DNA of 64,000 bases. It comes from Didemnitutus sp047777955 (GTDB lineage Bacteria; Verrucomicrobiota; Verrucomicrobiia; Opitutales; Opitutaceae). Location: NCBI RefSeq assembly GCF_047777955.1, contig NZ_CP180537.1:3410001-3474000 (forward strand), written 5' to 3'. Made by a program: the position numbers and the translations under genes. Shown here one piece after another: positions 8,091 through 15,702 of the stretch. The notes beneath the pieces were generated by a model. It was not told the DNA's origin. It ran no database searches and saw only the letters and a list, made by a program, of their open reading frames with translations. The first letter of the stretch is position 1, and each line of letters opens with the position of its first letter.

Positions 8091-9467
8091 ATGCTGAACT
8101 ACCTCTGGCTCGCCCTCGTCACGCTGGCCGTGCTCATCGGCGCCGCGACCGGCCGGCTCGCGGAGGTGACCTCGGGCGCGTTCGGCATGGCCGAGACCGC
8201 GGTGATGAAGATCGCGCTGCCGCTCGTCGGCGTGATGGCGCTCTGGCTCGGCCTCATGCGGCTCGCGGAGCGCAGCGGCCTCGTGCAGGTCCTCGCCCGC
8301 GCCCTGCGCCCGGTCATGAAGTGGCTGTTTCCCGACGTGCCGGCCGATCACCCGGCGCAGGGCTCGATGCTGATGAACATGGCGGCGAACATGCTCGGCC
8401 TGTCCAACGCCGCCACCCCGCTCGGCCTGCGCGCGATGCGCGACCTCGAAACGCTGAACAAGACGCCCGGGACCGCGACCGACGCGATGGTGATGTTCCT
8501 CGCGATCAACACCAGCAGCATCCAGCTGCTCCCCGCCACTGCGATCGCCATCCTCGCCGCGCAGGGCTCCAAGGACCCGACCGCGATCGTCGGCACCGCC
8601 TTGATCGCGACCACGTTCTCCACCCTCGCGGGCATCAGCGCCGTGAAGTGGCTGCAGCGCTGGCGGGCGTTCCGCGCCGAGCCGGGCGCAGGGGCCGCGC
8701 CGGGGGCCGCCGCGACCGCCGCGCCCGCGGACGTCGCGCTTCCCGAGCCCGCCCCGCTCACCCGCGGCGGGAAGGCGACGCTGGCGCTGCTGGGCCTGGC
8801 GTGCGCCGCGCTCTTCGCCTGGATCGTGCTGGCGCCGCAGAGCTATCGCACGCTCACGAGCGAGCTGCACCACGCGATCTTCCCGGCCAACGTCGCGCTG
8901 CCGGCGGCTGGCGACGCGGCCGCTTCCTCCCTCTTTCTCCGCGCCGTCGGCACGCTCTCGTTGCTGGCGGTGCCGCTGATGCTCCTGTTCTTCCCGCTCT
9001 ACGCCGCGCTGCGGCGGGTGAAGATCTACGAGGAGTTCATCGAGGGCGCGAAGGACGGCTTCGGGGTGGCGACGCGGGTGGTGCCGTTTCTCGTCGCGAT
9101 CCTGGTGGCCATCGGCATGTTCCGCGGCGCCGGCGGCATCGAGGCGATGAAAAGCCTGCTCGCGCCCGTGCTGGTGCCGCTCGGCTTTCCGCCCGACCTG
9201 CTGCCGCTCGCGCTCGTCCGGCCGCTCAGCGGCAGCGCGTCGCTGGCGATGTTCTCCGAGCTCGTGCAGACGACCGGGCCCGACTCGCTGGTCTCCCGCA
9301 TCGCGGGCACGATCTACGGCAGCACCGAGACGACGTTCTACGTCATCGCGGTCTACTTCGGCTCTGTCGGCATCCGCCGCACGCGGCACGCGGTCGCGGC
9401 CGGGCTGTTCGCCGACTTCATCGGCGTCGTGGCGTCAGTGGCGATCTGCCGGCTGATGTTCGGCTGA
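8091..9467 (+). CDS. SpmA-SpmB-like fusion, nucleoside-recognition (Gate) membrane protein
   Basis: 458 residues with two homologous membrane halves. The first (to ~205) has LPLVGVMALWLGLMRLAER and the SpmA signature MLMNMAANMLGLSNAATPLG plus FLAINTSSIQLLPATAIA. A linker rich in Ala and Pro follows. The second half has ILVAIGMFRGAGGIEAM, VRPLSGSASLAMFSEL and AGTIYGSTETTFYVIAVY, typical of SpmB. In Bacillus these two proteins act in spore core dehydration; homologues in non-sporulating bacteria are of unknown function, perhaps transport of nucleosides or other solutes. It is transcribed alone and converges with the small gene at 9435. Confidence 0.86.
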   Translation: MLNYLWLALVTLAVLIGAATGRLAEVTSGAFGMAETAVMKIALPLVGVMALWLGLMRLAERSGLVQVLARALRPVMKWLFPDVPADHPAQGSMLMNMAANMLGLSNAATPLGLRAMRDLETLNKTPGTATDAMVMFLAINTSSIQLLPATAIAILAAQGSKDPTAIVGTALIATTFSTLAGISAVKWLQRWRAFRAEPGAGAAPGAAATAAPADVALPEPAPLTRGGKATLALLGLACAALFAWIVLAPQSYRTLTSELHHAIFPANVALPAAGDAAASSLFLRAVGTLSLLAVPLMLLFFPLYAALRRVKIYEEFIEGAKDGFGVATRVVPFLVAILVAIGMFRGAGGIEAMKSLLAPVLVPLGFPPDLLPLALVRPLSGSASLAMFSELVQTTGPDSLVSRIAGTIYGSTETTFYVIAVYFGSVGIRRTRHAVAAGLFADFIGVVASVAICRLMFG

Positions 9468-9617
9468 GGCGGCGAGGAGCTCGCCGAGGCGGGCCGACAC
9501 CGCGAGCGCGAGGTCGGCGGCGTCGAGCCGCCCGCGCCGGTCGAGCGTGGCCGCGGATTCGACCAGCTCGGCCTGCAACTCGCGCAGGCGCGTTCGCAAC
9601 TCGGCGTCGTCGGTCAT
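9435..9617 (-). CDS. Small hypothetical protein
   Basis: 60 residues, highly charged and predicted helical (LRTRLRELQAELVESAATL, then LALAVSARLGELLAA). It begins 4 bases after the stop of the DUF1428 gene on the same strand, suggesting translational coupling, and its 3' end overlaps the convergent SpmA-SpmB gene by 33 bases. No family is recognised. The coupling is the main support, so it remains tentative. Confidence 0.42.
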   Translation of the reverse strand: MTDDAELRTRLRELQAELVESAATLDRRGRLDAADLALAVSARLGELLAASAEHQPADRH

Positions 9618-9621
9618 CGGC

Positions 9622-9984
9622 TCAGGCCTCGACGAGGGCGGAGAATCCGCCGTAGCTCATCCGCCGGGGATCGAACGGCAGGTTTTTCATGTCCAGGCCG
9701 GCGCAGAGCTCGGGGTCCTGCATCACGGCGGCGTTCACCTTGTCGCGGTGGGCGCGGGACTTGAAGGTCACGAAGGCGAGGACGATCGTCTCGCCGCGCT
9801 TCGGCTTCACGAGCTTGGCGAAGGACGGGCAGAACTTCGCGCTCATGTCCTCGGCCGCCGCCTCGCAGTAGCTGAGCGCGCCGTGTTTCTTCCAGATCCG
9901 GGCGGCTCTGGCGGCCATCGCGCGGTATTGGGCGAGCCGGCGGGTTTTCACCGGCAGGACGTAGCCATCGACGTAGGTGGGCAT
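9622..9984 (-). CDS. DUF1428 family protein
   Basis: 120 residues matching the small DUF1428 family: YVDGYVLPVKTRRLAQYR at the N-terminus, the central FCPSFAKLVKPKRGETIVLAFVTFKS, and the C-terminal NLPFDPRRMSYGGFSALVE. Members adopt a dimeric alpha/beta barrel-like fold and have no assigned reaction. It lies just downstream of the SRPBCC gene (18-base gap) within a run of minus-strand genes that includes the DoxX-like protein. Confidence 0.85.
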   Translation of the reverse strand: MPTYVDGYVLPVKTRRLAQYRAMAARAARIWKKHGALSYCEAAAEDMSAKFCPSFAKLVKPKRGETIVLAFVTFKSRAHRDKVNAAVMQDPELCAGLDMKNLPFDPRRMSYGGFSALVEA

Positions 9985-10002
9985 GGCGGAAGGAAGCGGC
10001 AG

Positions 10003-10548
10003 TCAGTTGGTCTTGGCGAGCGCGGACTCGCTGGTGCGCTTGAGCGTGGCGAGGCCTTTCTCGAACTCGCCGCCGATCATCTTGTCCTGGTTCACGAACA
10101 GGCAGAAGACCTTCCCGAGGAAGTTGTTCTCGCCCGCCATCGTCCAGGTCACGCGCGTGGCGCCGCCCTCGGGCCGCAGCGTGAACGTGGCGTCGCAGAC
10201 GCCCTCCATCGGCTTGAGGAACTCGAGTTTGAGGCGCACGAGCTCGTTCTGGCGGCTCTCGACGATGGTCTGCTTGCCGGCGCCGACCGCGCTGTTGCCG
10301 GACCAGGACTGGGAGGCGCCGACGCCCGCGGCCGGCCCCTCGAAGGTGTAGGTCGCGTTCGGGTCCTTCTCCTTCCACGGCGACCACTCGTGGACTTGGT
10401 GAAGGTCGTTCAGGCGCGGGAAGAGCGCGCCGGCCGGGGCCGCGATGGCGATGGAACGTTCAACGCGGAACGTGGCGGGGCGGGTGGCCGCGAAAAGGAG
10501 AACGGCGGCGACGAGCAGGGCGAGGACGAGGAGGATTTTGAGGATCAT
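10003..10548 (-). CDS. SRPBCC (START-like) family protein with N-terminal membrane anchor
   Basis: 181 residues. One hydrophobic segment (MILKILLVLALLVAAVLLF) precedes an SRPBCC/polyketide-cyclase-like domain: RPATFRVERSIAIAAPAGAL, WSPWKEKDPNATYTFEGP, the conserved GVGASQSWSG, and the C-terminal helix GEFEKGLATLKRTSE. These domains bind hydrophobic ligands; many anchored versions in environmental bacteria are uncharacterised. It sits 26 bases downstream of the DoxX-like gene and 18 bases upstream of the DUF1428 gene, making a probable operon. Confidence 0.82.
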   Translation of the reverse strand: MILKILLVLALLVAAVLLFAATRPATFRVERSIAIAAPAGALFPRLNDLHQVHEWSPWKEKDPNATYTFEGPAAGVGASQSWSGNSAVGAGKQTIVESRQNELVRLKLEFLKPMEGVCDATFTLRPEGGATRVTWTMAGENNFLGKVFCLFVNQDKMIGGEFEKGLATLKRTSESALAKTN

Positions 10549-10574
10549 GGGAGGAAAGCGGGGGCGAGTGACGG

Positions 10575-10993
10575 TCAGGCGGAGCGGGCGGCCAGCAGCG
10601 GCGCGTAGGCGCGCCGGTGCACCCAGGCGAGGTAGAGCTCGAGCACGAGCACGACGGTCGCGACCGGCAGGCCGGACGGCGCCATCGACGCGTGCACGAG
10701 CACGATGTTGAGGATGATCGGCGCCAGGATCACCAGCGCGAGCGGCACGAAGCGGTTGAGCAGGAGCAGCGCGCCCATGGCGGTCTCGGTGCCCTTGAGC
10801 AGGCCGAACAGGTAGCTGCCGCGGAGCGCGGCGTCGAAGGCAACGAGCTTCGGCGGCAGCGCCTCGGGCGGCGGCGCCGGGAACCAGTTCAGCAGCGCGC
10901 CCAGGCCGAAGACGAAGAAGACCAGTCCGAGCAGGAGACGCGCGGCGGTGGCGGAAATGCGCGCGAGGCGCGAGGGGTTTCAGCGGTGTTCAT
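10575..10993 (-). CDS. DoxX-like small membrane protein (frameshifted)
   Basis: With one C restored in the run at 10974-10977, ATG 10993 gives a 139-residue protein starting MNTAETPSRLARISATAARL, with about four membrane segments (LLLGLVFFVFGLGALLNWF, GTETAMGALLLLNRFVPLA, ILAPIILNIVLVHA, VATVVLVLELYLAWVH). The conserved ...FGLLKGTETAMGALLLL... pattern fits the DoxX/SURF4 group. Without the correction the first frame diverges and the second lacks a good start. DoxX-like genes commonly sit beside SRPBCC and YciI/ECF genes, as here. Confidence 0.72.
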
Positions 10994-11468
10994 GAGGCAA
11001 AAGCGGACAAGCGGGGGAGCGCAGCCGCGCGGTCCGGGGCCGGCACGGCGATAGCGACGGCGGGGCGGCGCGACGCGAGGACCATGGGGAAAAGCGCGAC
11101 GATCTGATCCTGGCGGCTCCGCGAGCCGGCCGCGCGGCGTCCGCCCCAGCACGGAAGCGGGAGGAGACGCACGGTCGTGAGTTGGCAGGCCGGGTCGGCT
11201 GACAGGGAGGCGGACGGGAAGGACATGGAGGGGAGTCGATGCGTCGCGGCAGGGCGCGCGATCATCCTCTCGACGAACGGACCGCGACTTTCCGGACAGG
11301 GGGCGTGGAATTTCCGGGACGCCCGGCAGACTGACGGCTCGGGGCCCGCTGCGCACGGCGAAAAGCGCGCGCCGGGATCGGAGGTTTTCCCGAAAAGAAT
11401 CCACGGGGCACTCTGTCCTTTCTCCCGCGGCTCGTTCGTCGTAGAGATGAACCCGCTTCTTCCACGCC
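10994..11468. other. 475-base stretch between divergent genes, no convincing gene
   Basis: Lies between the divergent DoxX-like and YciI-like genes. A minus-strand open frame (10990-11265) overlaps the DoxX-like ATG by ATGA, but its translation is compositionally odd, rich in Arg, Pro and Ser, and unlike any known family. The only other signal seen is an ECF-type promoter candidate at 11414-11440. Confidence 0.6.
11414..11440 (+). promoter_or_regulatory. ECF-type promoter candidate for the YciI-sigma pair
   Basis: TGTCCT (11414-11419) and CGTC (11437-11440) are separated by 17 bases, 28 bases before the ATG of the YciI-like gene. TGTC-type -35 and CGTC-type -10 elements are typical of ECF sigma factor targets, so autoregulation by the downstream sigma factor is inferred. 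Confidence 0.38.
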
Positions 11469-11882
11469 ATGAGCACCCCTGCCCTTCCGCCCACCTACCT
11501 GCTTCTGTTCCGCAACACCGGCCCGGAAGTCTTCGCCCACCTCTCGCCGGAGCAGCGCCAGCAGCTGATCACGCGCTGGAACGACTGGTTCGAAGGACTC
11601 GTCCGCACCGGCCAGGCCAGCGAAGGCCAGCCGCTCGAGCTCGAAATCCGCGTCGTCTCCGGCCCCGGCGGCTCGCGCGTGGTCGACGGGCCGTTCGCCG
11701 AAGCGAAGGAGGCCGTCGCCGGCTACGTGAAGCTGCACGTCGGCTCGCTCGCCGACGCGACCGCCATCGCCCAGCGCCACCCCGGCCTCGAGCACGGCAT
11801 GAAGATCGAGATCCGCGAGCTGACCCCGCACTGCCACCTCGGCGTGACCACCAACGCCGCCCCCGAAGTCGCCAAGGCCTGA
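11469..11882 (+). CDS. YciI-like (DGPF domain) protein
   Basis: 137 residues with the YciI-like core: YLLLFRNTGPE at the N-terminus, then GGSRVVDGPFAEAKEAVAG, which contains the diagnostic DGPF motif, and DATAIAQRHPG near the C-terminus. YciI folds are small ferredoxin-like dimers, sometimes fused to or encoded next to ECF sigma factors. It lies 11 bases upstream of the sigma factor gene, the arrangement known for the ECF42 group, so it is probably a partner or co-regulated stress protein. Confidence 0.86.
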   Translation: MSTPALPPTYLLLFRNTGPEVFAHLSPEQRQQLITRWNDWFEGLVRTGQASEGQPLELEIRVVSGPGGSRVVDGPFAEAKEAVAGYVKLHVGSLADATAIAQRHPGLEHGMKIEIRELTPHCHLGVTTNAAPEVAKA

Positions 11883-11893
11883 CGCCCGCGCGC

Positions 11894-13244
11894 ATGCCCG
11901 CACCGAAGGACATCCCGCCGATCGCCCTGCCGCTGCCGCGCTCGGGCGCCGTCGCGGCCGCCGACCGCCCCGCCGGCGGGCAGCCGGCGCAGCTCGTCGA
12001 GCATTTCTTCCGCCACGAGACCGGCCGCCTCCACGGCGCGCTCATCCGCCTGCTCGGCGTGCAGCACCTCTCGCTGGCCGAGGACATCGCCCAGGAGGCG
12101 CTGATGAAGGCGCTGCACTCGTGGTCGATGGGCGGCGTCCCCGCCAACCCCTCGGCGTGGATCACCCGCGTCGCCATGAACCTCGCCAAGGACGCCCTGC
12201 GCCACCAACGCATGTCCGGGGCCAAGACCGACGCGATCGTCACCTTCCTCGACCAGACCCGCTCGCCCGCGGAGGACATCGCCGGCGACGCCCCCGCGAT
12301 CCGCGACGACACGCTGCGGCTGCTCTTCGTCTGCTGCCACCCCTCGATCGCCCCCGACGCCCAGGTCGTGCTCGCGCTCAAGGTCCTCTGCGGCTTCAGC
12401 ACCGGCGAGATCGCCCGCGCGTTCCTCAGCAGCGACGCCGCCATCGAGAAGCAGCTCACCCGCACCAAGCAGCGCATCGCGGACGCCGGCATCGGCTTCG
12501 ACATCCCCGCCGCCACCGAACTCGCCGTCCGGCTCGACGGCGTGCTGGCGACGCTCTACCTGCTTTTCAACGAGGGCTACAAGGCCTCCACCGGCGACCG
12601 CCTCCTGCGCGTGGACCTCTGCGACGAAGCCATCCGGCTCCTCACCCTGCTCGTCGCCCACCCCGCCGGCGACACCCCGCGCAGCCATGCGCTGCTCGCC
12701 CTGATGCTCCTCACCGCGGCGCGCTTCCTCCCGGCTCGACGAACACGGCGGGCTGCTGCGCCTCGACGACCAGGATCGCTCGAAATGGGACCAGGCGCTG
12801 ATCGGCCGCGGGCTCTTCGAGCTCGTCGCCGCCGCCCAGGGCACCGAGATCAGCGAATACCACCTGCAGGCCGGGATCGCTGCCATCCACTGCACGGCGC
12901 CCGACTATGCCTCGACCGACTGGACGCGCATCCTCAGCCACTACGACGAGCTGCTGCGGATGAAGCCGTCCCCGATCGTCGCGCTCAACCGCGCCGTCGC
13001 CGTCGCCCACCTCCGCGGCCCGCAGGCCGGACTCGACGCCATCGCCGCGATCCCGCAGCGCGACCGGCTCGAGAAGCTTCACCTGCTCCACGCCGTCGAG
13101 GGCGAGCTGCACTGGCGCCTGAAGAACCACCGCGCCGCCGCGGCGAGTTTCCGCCGCGCCCTCCAGCTCGCCCACGTCGGCCCCGAGCAGCACTACCTCG
13201 CCCGCATGGTCGAGCGCGCGAACGAGGCGCCGGGGACAAACTGA
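11894..13244 (+). CDS. ECF42-type RNA polymerase sigma factor with C-terminal extension (frameshifted)
   Basis: The N-terminus has sigma region 2 (VEHFFRHETGRLHGALIRL, DIAQEALMKALHSW, NPSAWITRVAMNLAKDALR) and region 4 (LALKVLCGFSTGEIARAFL, EKQLTRTKQRI). The long C-terminal extension (LYLLFNEGYKAS..., ISEYHLQAGIAAIHC, ALNRAVAVAHLRGP) is helical and TPR-like, typical of ECF42. The frame breaks near 12730-12734; loss of one copy of a CCCGG duplication would explain it and restore RFLPARLDEHGGLLRLDDQ, giving about 451 residues. The type of indel is inferred. The extension in ECF42 proteins is needed for activity. The neighbouring DGPF gene supports the group assignment. Confidence 0.83.
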
Positions 13245-13309
13245 GGCGCCGCGCCGCGAGGCCACCAGGCCGCGGCAGATCCAGCCCGGCACGCCCACGC
13301 GATCGCGTC

Positions 13310-15538
13310 CTACCGGCCAGCCAGCTTTTCCGCCGCCGCCGCGATCTGCCGGTCGGAGATGAGCACGAGATTGGCCGCGGCGGCGAGCGGCACGTAGGTG
13401 TCGACCGCGCGCACCGAGGCCAGGGGCCCGGCAAAGCCCGACTCCGCCAGCGCGGCGATCACGGCGTCCGCGATGCCGCCGGCGGTGGCCCGGCATTCGT
13501 CGGCCACCAGCACGCGGCCGCAGGCGGCGGCGTGCTTCCGGATCGCGTCGAGCGGCAGCGGGTTCAGCCAGCGCAGGTCGAGCACGCGGGCGGAGATATT
13601 CTTTTCCGCGAGCAGCTTCGCGGCGCGCAGCGAGAGGCGCACGCCGTTGCCGTAGGTGACGATCAGGAGGTCCTTCGCCTTCGGGTGGTAGACGCCGACC
13701 TCGCCGGGCAGGAGCATCCGCTCGGGCGTCGGGTAGTCGAACAGCCAGGCGCCGTCGCCCTCGGCGTGGAGGTCGCGCTCGTGGTAGAGGGCGATGGGCT
13801 CGATGAAGACCGCCACGCGTCCGCACGCCCGCGCCGTCGCCACCAGGCCGCGCAGCATCATCGCCGCGTCGTCGCCGCGCGCGGGCACGCCGACGAGCAG
13901 GCCCGGGATGTCGCGCAGCGCGCCAATCGAGTTGTCGTTGTGGAAGTGGCCGCCAAAGCCCTTCTGGTAGGCCAGGCCCTGCACGCGCACGACCATCGGG
14001 TTGGCGAACTGGCCGTTGGAGAAATACTGGAGCGAGCACGCCTCGCCGCGGAGCTGGTCGAGCGCGTTGTGGAGGTAGGCGAGGTATTGGATCTCGGGGA
14101 TCGGCAGCAACCCCGCCATCGCCGCGCCCTGCGCAGTGCCGAGGATCGTCGTCTCGTCGAGCAGCGTGTCGAAGCAGCGGTGCGGGCCGAAGGCCTTCTG
14201 CAGCCCCTGCGTCGCGCCGTAGACGCCGCCCTTCCGGCCGACGTCCTCGCCGAACACGCTGATCTCGGGGAAGCGCAGCATCTCGTCCGCGAGCGCGGCG
14301 TTGACGTGGGCGCAGAGCGTCCGCTTCAGCGGCGCGGTCTCCTTTTCCGGCAAGGTGCCGAAATGCTCGCGCCGGACCTCGGGCGCGGCCTGTTCGCGCG
14401 CGACGGCGCGGATGGCAACCTCGTCGTAGGGTGCGAGCGGGCGGACGATCTCGGCCACGCTCGTGAGCTTCGGCGCGCGCACGACCGCGGCGGCGGCGGC
14501 CTCGATGCGCGCCTGGGTGGTGCGGACCAGCTCGCGCAACTCGTCCGGCGCCGCGGCGCCGGTGGCGACGAGCCGGCGAGCGTTGGCCAGCAGCGGATCG
14601 CGCGCCTCGATCGCCTCGATTTCGGCCACGCTGCGGTAGGAAATCTCGGCGTCGGTGCCGGCGTGCCCCCAGAGCCGGACCGTGTGAAGGTGCAGAAAGA
14701 CGGGCTTGCGCGTCCGGCGGCAGTGCGCGACCGCCTCCGCGGCGCGGTCCCAGATCGCGTCCATCGTGCCGTCGAGCTCGACGTAGTGCAGGTGCGGCAG
14801 CGCGCTGAAGTTGTCGTGGATCCAGTTCGACGGCGTCTCGACCGAGATGCCGATGCCGTTGTCCTCGCAGAGGAAAACGACCGGCGCCTCGCCGCCGCGG
14901 CGGACGGCATAGCGGGCGGAGTTGATGCCGGCGAGCGCGGTGGCGTGGTTCGCCGAGGCGTCGCCGAACGAGCAGAGCACGACCGCGTCGGCGCCGACGC
15001 CGTTGTCGAGGCCGAGCCGGTGCGCGCGGCGCAGCGCGTAGGCCATGCCGTAGGCCTTCGGCAGGTGCGAGGCGATCGTGCTGGTCTGCGGCGGCACCCA
15101 GAGCGGCTTGCTGCCCCAGACCTTGTGGCGGCCGCCGGAGATCGGGTCGTCGGCCGAGGCGCAGAACGAGCGCACGGTGTCGAGGATGCCGTCGACGTCC
15201 CCCGCCTGCCGCGAGCGCGCCAGCATCAAGCCGCCGGAGCGGTAGTGCAGGAAACACGGGTCGTCGAGGCGCAGCAGGGCGCCGAGGACGGCGTTGTTCT
15301 CATGCCCGGCGCTCGAGATGGTGTAGAACGACTGGTTCGTCTTCCGCATCTCGCGGGCGGCGACGTCGAGCAGGCGGCTGGCGAGCTGGTCGGCGAAGAT
15401 CTCGCGGGCGCGGCGCGCCGTCAGCGTCGTGTGCGGACCAAGCGGCTCGTCATCGTCGAGCCGGACGGTTGGCGCGGGAGCGGACGCCAGCCAGTTGAGA
15501 AAAGTCTCCTGGACGATCTCGACGCGTGTTTTGGCCAC
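13310..15538 (-). CDS. Branched-chain 2-oxoacid dehydrogenase E1, alpha-beta fusion
   Basis: 742 residues. It decarboxylates branched 2-oxoacids with thiamine diphosphate and passes the acyl group to E2 lipoate. The alpha half (to ~380) has RKTNQSFYTISSAGHE, a TPP-binding FGDAS...EDNGIGIS segment and VRLWGHAGTDAEIS. The beta half (from ~410) has VFGEDVGRKGGVYGAT, PEIQYLAYLHNALDQ, and C-terminal DLRWLNPLPLDAI. The two subunits are joined in one chain. No E2 or E3 gene is in the window. With isovaleryl-CoA dehydrogenase nearby, leucine catabolism is the likely pathway; a generic 2-oxoacid role cannot be excluded. Confidence 0.88.
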   Translation of the reverse strand: MAKTRVEIVQETFLNWLASAPAPTVRLDDDEPLGPHTTLTARRAREIFADQLASRLLDVAAREMRKTNQSFYTISSAGHENNAVLGALLRLDDPCFLHYRSGGLMLARSRQAGDVDGILDTVRSFCASADDPISGGRHKVWGSKPLWVPPQTSTIASHLPKAYGMAYALRRAHRLGLDNGVGADAVVLCSFGDASANHATALAGINSARYAVRRGGEAPVVFLCEDNGIGISVETPSNWIHDNFSALPHLHYVELDGTMDAIWDRAAEAVAHCRRTRKPVFLHLHTVRLWGHAGTDAEISYRSVAEIEAIEARDPLLANARRLVATGAAAPDELRELVRTTQARIEAAAAAVVRAPKLTSVAEIVRPLAPYDEVAIRAVAREQAAPEVRREHFGTLPEKETAPLKRTLCAHVNAALADEMLRFPEISVFGEDVGRKGGVYGATQGLQKAFGPHRCFDTLLDETTILGTAQGAAMAGLLPIPEIQYLAYLHNALDQLRGEACSLQYFSNGQFANPMVVRVQGLAYQKGFGGHFHNDNSIGALRDIPGLLVGVPARGDDAAMMLRGLVATARACGRVAVFIEPIALYHERDLHAEGDGAWLFDYPTPERMLLPGEVGVYHPKAKDLLIVTYGNGVRLSLRAAKLLAEKNISARVLDLRWLNPLPLDAIRKHAAACGRVLVADECRATAGGIADAVIAALAESGFAGPLASVRAVDTYVPLAAAANLVLISDRQIAAAAEKLAGR

Positions 15539-15616
15539 GGTCGCGCCAGAAAAGCAGTGTCATACGGGAGGGCAATCCCAAGCTGTCCGCATCCTTTGGC
15601 GAAAGGTGGGCGCGCC

Positions 15617-15702
15617 GTAGGTCCGGCTTCAGCCGGACCATGCCCTCGTCGAAAGGCGAAAGGCTCCGCGCGTTTATTTGGGCCGGCTGAAGCCGGCCCT
15701 AC
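15617..15702. repeat. REPIN: two inverted GTAG-headed palindromes
   Basis: GTAG at 15617 is followed by the palindrome GTCCGGCT-TC-AGCCGGAC. After ~42 bases comes GGCCGGCT-GA-AGCCGGCC and then CTAC (15699-15702), the reverse complement of GTAG. This GTAG plus hairpin head in inverted pairs is the definition of REP/REPIN elements. The TAG stop of ggt is part of the second GTAG. It fills the gap between ggt and the E1 gene. Confidence 0.82.

Noticed and set aside
10990..11265. Minus-strand frame of 91 codons overlapping the DoxX-like start by ATGA
   Set aside because: The overlap looks like translational coupling, but the translation has no hydrophobic or domain pattern, is rich in Arg, Pro and Ser, and resembles an antisense shadow of GC-rich DNA.
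12730..13244. ECF sigma gene as a true pseudogene
   Set aside because: Both sides of the break keep full family conservation, and a single local indel explains it.
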